Assembly (NCBI RefSeq): GCF_039909015.1
Contig: NZ_CP150919.1
Location: forward strand, 4,440,501-4,504,500
Length of the DNA: 64,000 nucleotides
Source of the DNA: Pseudomonas grandcourensis
Lineage (GTDB): Bacteria > Pseudomonadota > Gammaproteobacteria > Pseudomonadales > Pseudomonadaceae
Direction: 5' to 3'
The notes beneath the pieces were generated by a model. The model ran no database searches. It saw only the letters and a list, made by a program, of their open reading frames with translations, and had not been told where the DNA came from. The position numbers were made by a program, and so were the translations under genes. Of the stretch, positions 53,590 to 62,335 are shown one piece after another. The first letter of the stretch is position 1. The number at the start of each line of letters is the position of its first letter.

Positions 53590-55158
53590 ATGAACGACAA
53601 ACGGCGTGTGGATGAGTATTTGGAAGGGATGACCCGGCGAGGCGTACTCAAAGGCGCCGCAGTGCTTGGCCTGGGCCTTGGCCTTAATCTCTCCCTGCCA
53701 TTCGCCCGGGCTGCGGAGCCGAAAAAGGGCGGGACCTTCCGGCTAGGCATGATTGAAGGTGAAACCACCGATACCCTCGACCCGCGGCTGACAGGCACGA
53801 CCTATGCTGCCCATGTGAGCCTGCAGCTTCGCAACTGTCTGGTGGAAATTGGGCCCGATATGACACTGGTGCCCGAGTTGGCCGAGAGTTTCGAGCCGCA
53901 GGACAAGGGCGCAAAATGGGCCTTCAAGCTGCGCAGTGGCGTGACGTTCCACAATGGCAAGGCGATGTCGCCTGTAGATGTTATCTATTCGATGAACCTG
54001 CACCGGGGGGAGACCTCAACGTCGGGTGCGAAATCGCTGTTAGCGCAAGTCAAAGAAATCGCCTCCGATGGCGATACCGTGACCTTCACATTGTTCGAGC
54101 CCAACGCCGATTTCCCATTCGTTCTGGCCGACTATCACCTCGTGATCGTTCCCGACGGTACGACCAACTTCAAGGACGGCATGGGTACCGGCGGCTATGT
54201 TCTGGAATCGTTCCAGCCCGGTGTGTTGACCCGCGTACGGCGCAATCCCGATTACTGGAAACCCAACCGGGCGCATTTCGAATTTGTGGAAACGATCTCT
54301 ATTCCCGATTCGGTCGGTCGCAACAATGCCCTTCTGGGCGGAGCCGTGGATGCCATCATCCAGACCGATCCCAAGACGGCCAATCTGCTGGCCAGCCGAC
54401 GCGGCTACCAACTCATCGAAACCAAAGGCACCCAGCATGTCACGCTGGCCATGCGAACGGATCTGGCGCCCTTTGACAATGTTGACCTACGTCTGGCACT
54501 CAAACACGGCATTGACCGCGAACAACTGGTCAAGACCCTGCTCAAGGGGCACGGTGTGGTTGGCAATGATCATCCGATAGCCTCAGTCAATCGCTACCAT
54601 GCCGATCATCTGACCCAACGTAGCTACGACCCAGACAAGGCAAAGTTTCATCTCAAGCGCTCAGGCCTAAGCGATCTGAAACTGACACTCGACGCCTCCG
54701 ATGCAATTTTGGCTTTTGGTGTCGACATGGCGGCCATCTTCCAGCAAAGCGCGGCAAAAGCGGGTATCAATTTCGACATCCACCGCAACCCCACCGATGG
54801 CTACTGGGACAGCGTCTGGCTCGCCAAACCTTGGTTCGAAGGCTTCTGGGCCGGGCGACCAACTGCTGACTGGATGTTCACGCAAGGCTACGCCGCCGAT
54901 GCGCGCTGGAACGAAGCGAAATGGAAAAATCCACGCTTCAACCAATTGCTTGTGGCCGCACGTGGAGAACTGGATGAAGGCACGCGCGCGCAAATGTACG
55001 GGGAAATGCAGGCGCTCTGTTCCGATGACGGAGGTTCGATCATCCCATTTTTTACCAACACCCTTGATGCTGCCACCGACAAGGTGCAGTTCGGGCAATT
55101 GTCATCAAACCTCGCTGGCGACGGCGCTCGTTGCGCCGAACGCTGGTGGTTTGCCTGA
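53590..55158 (+). CDS. Tat-exported peptide-type ABC substrate-binding protein
   Basis: 522 residues from ATG 53590 (AGAGGAAC upstream). A twin-arginine signal (MTRRGVLKGAAVLGLGLGL, ending FARAA) indicates export of a folded protein. SBP_bac_5 motifs include LVPELAESFEPQDKGAKW, GVTFHNGKAMSPVDVIYSM and GMGTGGYVLESFQPG. It is divergent from the permease/ATPase genes and is followed by the oxygenase and LacI genes. Ligand unknown; a modified amino acid or small peptide is likely. Confidence 0.92.
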   Translation: MNDKRRVDEYLEGMTRRGVLKGAAVLGLGLGLNLSLPFARAAEPKKGGTFRLGMIEGETTDTLDPRLTGTTYAAHVSLQLRNCLVEIGPDMTLVPELAESFEPQDKGAKWAFKLRSGVTFHNGKAMSPVDVIYSMNLHRGETSTSGAKSLLAQVKEIASDGDTVTFTLFEPNADFPFVLADYHLVIVPDGTTNFKDGMGTGGYVLESFQPGVLTRVRRNPDYWKPNRAHFEFVETISIPDSVGRNNALLGGAVDAIIQTDPKTANLLASRRGYQLIETKGTQHVTLAMRTDLAPFDNVDLRLALKHGIDREQLVKTLLKGHGVVGNDHPIASVNRYHADHLTQRSYDPDKAKFHLKRSGLSDLKLTLDASDAILAFGVDMAAIFQQSAAKAGINFDIHRNPTDGYWDSVWLAKPWFEGFWAGRPTADWMFTQGYAADARWNEAKWKNPRFNQLLVAARGELDEGTRAQMYGEMQALCSDDGGSIIPFFTNTLDAATDKVQFGQLSSNLAGDGARCAERWWFA

Positions 55159-55217
55159 AGAAACACTTGGCTCGCGCCAATGGCTGGAAAAAATAACAAC
55201 AGTGAGGACGTAAAAAA

Positions 55218-56033
55218 ATGACACACGCAACTCCGTTAGGGACTGCCATGCTGATCGATCTTGAACAATATCCGATCACTGACCTGAAAAGCCCTGCGGC
55301 CCAGGCGCTGATCGCTCGCTGTCGCGAAAGCCTGGCCGCCCGTGGTGCCGTTCGCCTGGACGGATTCGTTCGTGCGGAGGCGATTCAGGTAATGGCCGAA
55401 GAGGCCCGAAATTTAGCCGCGAACGCTCATCAGCAGAACGATGATTTCACAGCCTACATCGGCCAAACTCTTCCCGACAGTTTGCCGCCCCATCACCCCT
55501 GCCGTAATTTGCAGCGTACAGCTCAGGCTGCCGTTGCCTATGATTTGATCGGCGACAGCACCGCCGTTCGCAGCTTTTATGAATCAGAAGATCTCACGAC
55601 CTTCATCGGTGCAGTGCTGAGCAAGGAACGTTTTTATCGCAGCGCAGATCCCCTGGCGGCCTGCAATCTGGCTTACATCGGCGAAGGGCAGGAGCTTGGA
55701 TGGCATTTCGATAGTTCTGAGTCTTCCGTAACACTGCAGATCCAGGCACCTCGTGAAGGCGGCGTATTCGAGTTCGTTCCGAATATTCGCACCGACACAC
55801 AGGAGAATTTCGATGAGGTCGGTGCTGTTCTCATCGGCGGCGACAAGAATGTCGTGCGCTCTCCTTGCCAAGCTGGCACGCTTTCAATTTTTCGTGGGCA
55901 TCACGCATTGCATCGTGTCACACCGGTTTTTGGAGAAACCCCAAGGGTTACCGCCGTTCTCACCTATGCAGAAGTACCGGATTTTCGGGTGAGTGACTAT
56001 TCGCGAAAACTTTTCTACGGTCGTCTTGCTTGA
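55218..56033 (+). CDS. Fe(II)/2-oxoglutarate-dependent oxygenase, HalD/ArpA-like
   Basis: 271 residues. The double-stranded beta-helix carries the facial triad His163-x-Asp165 in LGWHFDSSESSVTLQ and His232 in RGHHALHRVTPV, with Arg243 (TPRVTAVLTYAE) placed to bind 2-oxoglutarate. It resembles the family containing the amino-acid halogenases BesD/HalD, but those have Gly instead of the Asp; the intact HxD here predicts hydroxylation, not halogenation, of a free amino acid. It lies 60 bp after the Tat-exported binding protein and its stop overlaps the possible early start of the LacI gene. The family link is from memory of motifs, so moderate certainty. Confidence 0.8.
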   Translation: MTHATPLGTAMLIDLEQYPITDLKSPAAQALIARCRESLAARGAVRLDGFVRAEAIQVMAEEARNLAANAHQQNDDFTAYIGQTLPDSLPPHHPCRNLQRTAQAAVAYDLIGDSTAVRSFYESEDLTTFIGAVLSKERFYRSADPLAACNLAYIGEGQELGWHFDSSESSVTLQIQAPREGGVFEFVPNIRTDTQENFDEVGAVLIGGDKNVVRSPCQAGTLSIFRGHHALHRVTPVFGETPRVTAVLTYAEVPDFRVSDYSRKLFYGRLA

Positions 56034-56080
56034 CCGAGAAGTGCCGAGCAATTATTTCCAGCAACAGTAAGGGCACCGCT

Positions 56081-57148
56081 TTGACTGAAAACCCGAGATC
56101 TCCCCCAACGTTGAACGATGTAGCGGCCCTGGCGGGGGTTTCCGCTCAGACAGTTTCCAATTATCTGACTGGACGTAACAAGCCGCGTAGCGCAAATCTT
56201 CAGCGCTTGGAGGCTGCGATCAAGGAGTTGGGTTACCGACCAAGCGCGGCTGCCCGTGCTTTGCGCCTCAAGCGATCCAATACGATCGCGTTGCTTTTGG
56301 AGGACGGCGCCGACAGCGCCGTCGAAAAGGCTCGGCAAAACTGGGAGCCTCTGCACGCCATGTTCCTTTACGGCGCGACGATGAAGGCCCGCGAGTTGGG
56401 CTATCGCATCACCATTGTTCTGACAGAGCAAGGGACGACCGAAGCCGAGGCGCAGCGATTGGTGCGTGAAGGCATGACAGATGCCTTGATCTGCAGTACC
56501 GAGGCCATGCCGGATGCACAACTGCGTCGACTGCAGAAGCTTGCCAGGACCGAAAACGTTCCCATCGCCATGCTGCAGGAATACCGTGTACATCCCGATA
56601 TCTGTACCGTGGCTGCGGAAGATGAACATGGTGCGACGATGGTAGCAGAGCATTTTGCCGCCCTCGGTCACAAACGTGTTGCAGTCATGATCGTGCTCCC
56701 ACTCTGGCCTGGCCCGATCCGGCGCCGCGACGGGTTCGAAATCGCAGCTCGCCGTCTAGGGCTTGAAGTGCAGGTATGGGAGTGTGAGCGCTACGATGCC
56801 GAGACGATCCGCACGTACGCGGCTAACCGCCTACAGCGTGAAGACAGCCCCACCGCGGTATTTGCAGTCAACGACATCATTGCGATCAACGTGATGAAGC
56901 AAGCAATCGATATGGGGCTAGAGGTCGGTCGGGATATCTCTGTTGTGGGCTTTAACGATCTTGATATCGCCTCGCAGGTCACGCCGCCTCTAACAACAAT
57001 ACGCACCCCGGCAGCCACAATGGGAGCGCGCGCTGTAGAGGTGCTGACCAATGCTCTTGGCGGACAACCACTTCCTCAAAGCACTACCTTGCCTGTCGAG
57101 TTCATCATTCGTGGTAGCTCCGGTCCCCCAATTAGACTTCAAGATTAA
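56081..57148 (+). CDS. LacI family transcriptional regulator
   Basis: 355 residues if translation starts at TTG 56081 (TAAGGGC about 7 bases upstream); a TTG at 56030, overlapping the oxygenase stop, is the alternative. The LacI helix-turn-helix is TLNDVAALAGVSAQTVSNYL, the hinge helix is SAAARALRLKRSNTIALLL, and the periplasmic-binding-protein-like core ends with VVGFNDLDIASQVTPPLTTI. It is the third gene of the plus-strand series and probably represses the divergent promoter region at 53468-53589 until the substrate is present. Confidence 0.92.
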   Translation: MTENPRSPPTLNDVAALAGVSAQTVSNYLTGRNKPRSANLQRLEAAIKELGYRPSAAARALRLKRSNTIALLLEDGADSAVEKARQNWEPLHAMFLYGATMKARELGYRITIVLTEQGTTEAEAQRLVREGMTDALICSTEAMPDAQLRRLQKLARTENVPIAMLQEYRVHPDICTVAAEDEHGATMVAEHFAALGHKRVAVMIVLPLWPGPIRRRDGFEIAARRLGLEVQVWECERYDAETIRTYAANRLQREDSPTAVFAVNDIIAINVMKQAIDMGLEVGRDISVVGFNDLDIASQVTPPLTTIRTPAATMGARAVEVLTNALGGQPLPQSTTLPVEFIIRGSSGPPIRLQD

Positions 57149-57281
57149 AAGCCGCTCCCCATCCCCGGAGGGGCATACCCTAGCCGCTGACTTCAAAAAA
57201 TTAGGCTTCTGAGCGTGGGCTACGGCATTCGCTCAGAGTGGGCCGTTGGTGGTTGCGCCTAAATTCAGGCGAGTTGAAAAC

Positions 57282-57306
57282 CCGACTTTTTCAACAGAAT
57301 CGGCCG
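57282..57306 (+). repeat. 25-bp direct repeat, right copy
   Basis: Near-identical (23/25) to 48126-48150 and in the same orientation. It lies between the LacI gene and the end of the acylase gene, so the pair brackets the whole transport-catabolism module. Confidence 0.7.
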
Positions 57307-57349
57307 TTAACTGCCTCTCGCGAAAGACGACTTTGGCTCGTTTTCTTGA

Positions 57350-59734
57350 CTATTGGGCTGGCAGCAGCGTCAGCGTGCCTTTGGTATTGGCCGCAACTTC
57401 CGACTCTTCGAAGTGCTGCGGCAGGTAGCCACCCTGGATATAGGTTTGCGCCTGATCTGCATAATGTCGATCGAACAGTACACCGCTCTGACCGACCGGA
57501 TTGATGCCGAGGCTATGCGCCGGGTCGGCAAAGTCGATCAGGCGGCGGGTCGACGGGCCATAGACTACTTGCCAGGGTGCCGGGCCTACACGGGCTGAGA
57601 GGTTGTTCGGCGTCTCGTGACCACCAGGGGCGGCGAAGGGGCCAACGTTGAACAGCTTACCCAGCAGCTTTTGCTGGCCGAGCGGGTGACCATGGGTGAG
57701 AGTATGGGCCTTACCCCAACTCCAACTGGCCGGGTCATTACCCAGAGTTTGTTTGAGATGTGCGATGCTGGCCTGCCAGGCCTCTTTGACGATATCGGCG
57801 CGGCTTTCTATTGTCGGCGTGCTGAGGTTATCCCACCAGAGCGAGTCTGCCTCTGCTGCCAACCGTGGCAAGGCGACGTCAAGCACGCGGGTCGACAGCA
57901 GGTTGTCGAAGAAGGCATCACCGAGTTCGTCGTGCATGGCGCAAAAGGTCAGTTGGTACACTAGTTGGTTGAACAACGTGGCGCTGGTCGAGTCGAGTGA
58001 GTGGTCGCCTTTCCAGGCCGCCAACTGTTCGAGCAGCGCGCGCTCTTCCGGTGCCGTCACTACCTCACGCAACAACGTCAGCAGCGGCGCGAGCAAGCGT
58101 GGACCGTAGCCAGTGGCGGTGTCGAGTTGCAGCGCCTGACTGTTGTCCAGATTCCACTTCACCGAGTTGTCGGCCAACTGTTGGTCGAGACGCTGGCCTC
58201 GGTCCGGCAAATTGTAGTAGCCGGGAATTTCCATAGCCGTCGGCGAAACTGGCTGGAAATTGGCGGAGACAATATAGCCACGTGCCGGGTTCTCTTCCTG
58301 CGGGTTGTCACTGAATGGATAGAAGCCGTTCTTGTTCGCCTCGGCGGTGCTGCCGTCGAGAATGAAATTCGGGTTCGCCCCGGCCGGGCGTTTGGGCAGT
58401 TGCGCGGCCGCCCACCAGCCGATATCCCCTTTGGCATTCGCCCAGACTAAGTTGAGGCCAGGGGCCTGGATTTTCGCTGCGGCGCTGCGCATCTTCGCCA
58501 GACTATCGGCGCGATTGATTTGGTAAAAACCGTCGAGCAGCGGGTTCTGGGTTTCGAGGAAGGCCCACCACATAGCAATCGGGGTATTGCCGCCGCTGAC
58601 GCCAAGGGCGTCGTTGATGATCGGACCGTGGGGCGACTGGCGTAGGGTTAGTTTGACTGGGGCCTCGCCTTTAACGCGGATTTCCTGCTCGGTGGTTTTC
58701 AGGTCGACCCACTGGCCATTAAACCAGACCTGATTGGCGTTGGCGGGGTTGACTTTCTCGGCGATCAGATCGAGGTCATCGTTCTGGAACATAGTCATGC
58801 TCCAGCCGAAATCCAGGTTATGCCCGAGCGAGGCAAAGGGATTGAGCGCCTGATGGTGACCGTACAGCTCGAAGCCCGGCGCAGACAACTGCGCCTCGTA
58901 CCAAACCGCTGGGACGGCGAAACGAATATGCGGGTCGCCAGCCAGCAGAGGCTTGCCGCTTTGGCTGCGATTTCCGGCGATGACCCAGGCATTGCTGCCC
59001 TCGAACTGCGGGAGGCCAGCCTCGACCAACGCCTGCTGGCTGATCCGGGCGATAGCGTTGAGGTCCTTCCAGTCGCTGGTCGCCAGGTTGACTTGACCGA
59101 CGACGCCTTGTGGGTGCCAGTCGAGATCAAACACTTTCAGATAGTTGGCGCCCAGTTTATCGCGCACATAGGTCAATACCGGTTCGGTGCGAAAAGCCGC
59201 GGCAAAGCTGTAGGCCATGTAACCCACTACGCTGACGCTGTCTTCCGCGGTGAAGGGACGCGACTCAATCCCCAACAGGTCAAACTCTACAGGTTTGGCG
59301 TGACTGGCCTGGTATTGGTTGATGCCATCCAGATAGGCCTCCAGGGCTCGCCAGGAAGATGACTGCTTGTCGATCCCGGTTACGTATGCGTCGGCATGCT
59401 CGCGGATGCGCAAAGTGCGGAACAGCCGATCAGTCTCGAGCAACTTGGGCCCGAGCACTTCCGCCAGTTCGCCACGCGCCAGACGGCGGAGCATTTCCAT
59501 CTGGAACAGGCGATCTTGAGCATGTACATAGCCCTGCGCACGGTACATATCGGTTTCGTTCTGAGCCTTGATATGTGGTACGCCGCGTTCGTCGTAACGC
59601 ACGTTGACCGCCTTCTGAAGATTCGCGATCTGCGCTTGACCGTCTCGGACCGGCTGCTTGCTGTGGACATACCAGGTCCCGCCGGCAGCCACAGCAGTAA
59701 TCACCACTGCGAGTACAGTTAGGGTGCGTTTCAT
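57350..59734 (-). CDS. Penicillin acylase family Ntn hydrolase (QuiP/PvdQ-like)
   Basis: 794 residues from ATG 59734 (AAGGAA 8 bases upstream). The signal peptide is about 1-18 or an N-terminal anchor. The alpha chain has VRYDERGVPHIKAQNETDMY and YVHAQDRLFQMEMLRRLARG. The autocatalytic site is EGSNAWVIAGNRS, with nucleophile Ser247 becoming the N-terminus of the beta chain, followed by GKPLLAGDPH and FGWSMTMFQNDDLDLIAE. The enzyme cleaves an amide in the periplasm; family substrates include penicillins, acyl-homoserine lactones and N-acyl peptides. It is divergent from an AraC regulator 136 bp away, its probable controller. Confidence 0.92.
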   Translation of the reverse strand: MKRTLTVLAVVITAVAAGGTWYVHSKQPVRDGQAQIANLQKAVNVRYDERGVPHIKAQNETDMYRAQGYVHAQDRLFQMEMLRRLARGELAEVLGPKLLETDRLFRTLRIREHADAYVTGIDKQSSSWRALEAYLDGINQYQASHAKPVEFDLLGIESRPFTAEDSVSVVGYMAYSFAAAFRTEPVLTYVRDKLGANYLKVFDLDWHPQGVVGQVNLATSDWKDLNAIARISQQALVEAGLPQFEGSNAWVIAGNRSQSGKPLLAGDPHIRFAVPAVWYEAQLSAPGFELYGHHQALNPFASLGHNLDFGWSMTMFQNDDLDLIAEKVNPANANQVWFNGQWVDLKTTEQEIRVKGEAPVKLTLRQSPHGPIINDALGVSGGNTPIAMWWAFLETQNPLLDGFYQINRADSLAKMRSAAAKIQAPGLNLVWANAKGDIGWWAAAQLPKRPAGANPNFILDGSTAEANKNGFYPFSDNPQEENPARGYIVSANFQPVSPTAMEIPGYYNLPDRGQRLDQQLADNSVKWNLDNSQALQLDTATGYGPRLLAPLLTLLREVVTAPEERALLEQLAAWKGDHSLDSTSATLFNQLVYQLTFCAMHDELGDAFFDNLLSTRVLDVALPRLAAEADSLWWDNLSTPTIESRADIVKEAWQASIAHLKQTLGNDPASWSWGKAHTLTHGHPLGQQKLLGKLFNVGPFAAPGGHETPNNLSARVGPAPWQVVYGPSTRRLIDFADPAHSLGINPVGQSGVLFDRHYADQAQTYIQGGYLPQHFEESEVAANTKGTLTLLPAQ

Positions 59735-59870
59735 CGAGTTTTCCTTATTCTTATTGAGCGTGGGCATGCGCAGCAATTGAAAGCGCCCTGCATTCTGCGC
59801 AGCCTGGCGCACTGCAACATTGACCGGACACTCGAATCTTGGAAGTATTCGGTCAATAACGGAGTAATCA

Positions 59871-60914
59871 ATGAACTTAGAACAGGCCAGTCACAGCCCT
59901 GCGGCGCTGACCCACTCCCCGACCTTGCGACGCTTGTTGTACGAGGCACTGGCCAGCTTGCAACTGGACCCCACCGTCACCTACCGCCGCGCTTACCAAG
60001 GTGTGCCGCTGCCTCCTCTCTTGTTAAGCGAGCGGCAGGAGCACGACAACGCGCCATTGTTCTGGCAGGCACTGGCCGGACTGACGGGGGATGTGGACAT
60101 TGGCCTGCACTTGGGCGAAGTGATGAAGCCACGGCCGCTGGATGTAGTGGGCTACCTTCTGCTCGCCAGTCGAGACATGCGTGAGGCGGTACTGTGCTTT
60201 GTGCGCTATCAGCACATTCTCTCTGGCGGTTTTGCTGCGCGCCTGGAGGACGATGGCGAATCTGTACGCCTAGTGCTGGACCTGAACTATCGCGGATATG
60301 GCTCGCTACGCCAGCAGATGGAATGCCTGGCGCTGGTACTGATCAAGATGCTCGGCAGCGTCAGCGACGGTGAGTTTGCGCTGCTGGGCATCGACTTCCG
60401 CCATCCGGCGCCCAGACGGCTCAGTGAGCATCAGCGCTTGTTCGGTCTGACTCCACGCTTCGGGCAAGCACATGACGCGTTGATCTTCCCGCGCGTGCTG
60501 CTCGCGCGGCCGTCGCGTAGTGCCAATCCTCGAATGTTTACCTTGCTCAGTCAGCAGGCGGAACTGGAGTTGGCGGAGTTATCGGAGAACCAACTGTTCA
60601 ACCGGGTACGCTATTGGCTGACAGGTAATCTTGGGCAACAGGGCTGTAATTTGAAAGCCTGCGCCGTGGCGCTGGATTTGAGCGGCAGCGCCTTGCAGCG
60701 TAGCTTGGCAACCCAGGGCAGCAGCTTCCGCGCCTTGCATGAGGAAGTGCGTCGACTGCGCGCGCTGGAACTACTGGATACGGGCCAGGCGATCCGCGAA
60801 GTGGCTCGCGCCTGCGGCTTTGCCGAGCTGTCACCGTTCTATCGGGCATTCCGTCGTTGGTTTGGTTGTACCCCACAGGCCTATCGGGTCCGTTGCACAA
60901 TAGTTGAAGGCTGA
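59871..60914 (+). CDS. AraC family transcriptional regulator
   Basis: 347 residues. The N-terminal Arabinose_bd-type domain (about 20-210, PLDVVGYLLLASRDMREAV) is followed by two helix-turn-helix motifs (LKACAVALDLSGSALQRSLA; AIREVARACGFAELSPFYRA, then FRRWFGCTPQAYR). The architecture is that of OruR/ArgR-like and OxyR-independent AraC proteins in Pseudomonas. It is divergent from the acylase gene and probably activates it. Confidence 0.92.
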   Translation: MNLEQASHSPAALTHSPTLRRLLYEALASLQLDPTVTYRRAYQGVPLPPLLLSERQEHDNAPLFWQALAGLTGDVDIGLHLGEVMKPRPLDVVGYLLLASRDMREAVLCFVRYQHILSGGFAARLEDDGESVRLVLDLNYRGYGSLRQQMECLALVLIKMLGSVSDGEFALLGIDFRHPAPRRLSEHQRLFGLTPRFGQAHDALIFPRVLLARPSRSANPRMFTLLSQQAELELAELSENQLFNRVRYWLTGNLGQQGCNLKACAVALDLSGSALQRSLATQGSSFRALHEEVRRLRALELLDTGQAIREVARACGFAELSPFYRAFRRWFGCTPQAYRVRCTIVEG

Positions 60915-61000
60915 AGAACCAAGTTGATGCTGGGCTTGACCGCTAGTGTAAGTGTACGGGGAAGGTTCTTATCTGTAATTGTTCATGAGTAGCGCCAACT

Positions 61001-61470
61001 TTAGTCGGCACCACCCAATGCTCTTCCTGGCGCTGATGAGGCGATGAACTCTTCCATACTCATAAGAACAATATCCATGCTCTCAACCCGCCTCCGCCCA
61101 TGCCTGCTGTGCTTAATACTGAAATTTTTGTCGCCTCGTGTGCTGATCCCCTTCAGTTGGACCTCCCACCGGTGCTGTCCTGCTTGAATACCAAACTGAT
61201 GGAGGCTGCGAATTTTCGACCGCATCCGAACTGTTTGCCATCGCCTATTTCGACAGCTAGCAGGCCGGCAGTGATCTGGCTGACGCCGGGCATACTCAGA
61301 GGATGACTGCCCATATCATCGTCAACCAGTTGGCCAGCCATCTCTTTAGCCAACTGCGTGATTTACTTATCCAGATAAGCAAACAGCCAGGTGCTCATGC
61401 TTGTAAACGAGCGACAGTTCAGCGCCTGGAAATCCCGAATGTATTGAATCGGGAGTTCGTTGTCCCAGCG
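61001..61470 (-). pseudogene. IS110 family transposase, 3' remnant with stop and frameshift
   Basis: The minus strand reads DNELPIQYIRDFQAL, an in-frame TAA, then ITQLAKEMAGQL, MPGVSQITAGLLAVEIGDGK, QFGCGRKFAASISLVFKQ and, after a frameshift near 61155, LKGISTRGDKNF. This is the C-terminal Transposase_20 domain of IS110 elements (usual form GDGKQFACGRDFAASIGLVP). The DEDD catalytic half is missing. The remnant abuts the broken thiolase gene, so the element or a rearrangement around it probably destroyed that gene. Confidence 0.75.
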
Positions 61471-61479
61471 TCGACACGT

Positions 61480-61874
61480 TGGCCAGTTGCATGCGCATGT
61501 TTGGCACCAGACTGATTTGCTCCTGACCGACGCCAATCGTGACCTGCAAGCCGTCAAATATGTCTTGCTTGGCAGCGATGGCAATGGCCATCAGGCCCGA
61601 CGCGCACTGGCGGTTGATCGTCTGCCCGCTTACCGACGTGGGCAAGCCTGACGCCAAGGCCGACAGACGCGCCGGGTTGATTGCCGCAGTGCCGCTCTGC
61701 ATGGCCGTACCCAGCACCAGATCTTCGATCTAGACCCGGCTCAATGCCAGCACGCTCGACTGCTGCTCGAATAGCAATGGCCGTCATACTGGGCGTCTTG
61801 AGGTCATTGAATGCGCCACGCATTGCCTTGGCGATCGGCGTGCGCGCGGTGGAAACAATCACAGCGTCTTTCAC
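61480..61874 (-). pseudogene. Thiolase (acetyl-CoA acetyltransferase), truncated and frameshifted
   Basis: Starts GTG at 61874, overlapping the thioesterase stop: AVIVSTARTPIAKAMRGAFN, then a frameshift near 61730, then TAMQSGTAAINPARLSALAS and INRQCASGLMAIAIAAKQDI with the nucleophilic Cys. Homology ends near ISLVPNM at about 61490, where IS110 sequence begins. Only about the first 120 of ~390 residues remain. It was the last gene of the acyl-CoA operon. Confidence 0.8.
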
Positions 61875-62335
61875 GGTTCAAGTTCCTTGTTTTTAGAAGG
61901 CAAGCACTCGCTGACCAGCTCACTCAGTGCCAGGCGCAGACGTTCGGGAATCGGCGCCGGGCGACGTTGAAGACGGTCAACAAACACATGCACGAAACGC
62001 CCGGTCGCACAGGCCAATGCCTGGCCTTCACGGAATACCGCGAGCTGATAATGCACTGAGCTGTTACCCAATCTGCTCACCGCCAGCGCCACCTCGATGA
62101 GCTCCGGGAACGCGATCGGCATGTGGTAATCGCAACCGGAGCTCACCACCAGGCCGATAACCGGACCATCATGAATATCCAGTCCGCCGTGCTCGATCAG
62201 CACGCGGTTCACGGCGCTGTCGAAGAAACCGTAAAAGACCACATTGTTGACGTGTCCATACACGTCGTTGTCGTGCCAACGGGTGGTGATTATAGTGAAG
62301 TGCCGATAGCTGACGCGCTGCCTGAGGTCGGTCAT
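61871..62335 (-). CDS. Acyl-CoA thioesterase, 4HBT/hotdog family
   Basis: 154 residues with the 4-hydroxybenzoyl-CoA thioesterase signature RWHDNDVYGHVNNVVFYGFF (catalytic Asp) and the hotdog strands SSGCDYHMPIAFPELIEVAL and SSVHYQLAVF. Hydrolyses an acyl-CoA in the cytoplasm. Its ATG shares a base with the stop of the alcohol dehydrogenase gene (TGATG), and its stop overlaps the start of the broken thiolase, so it is in the middle of a tightly packed operon. Confidence 0.9.
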   Translation of the reverse strand: MTDLRQRVSYRHFTIITTRWHDNDVYGHVNNVVFYGFFDSAVNRVLIEHGGLDIHDGPVIGLVVSSGCDYHMPIAFPELIEVALAVSRLGNSSVHYQLAVFREGQALACATGRFVHVFVDRLQRRPAPIPERLRLALSELVSECLPSKNKELEP

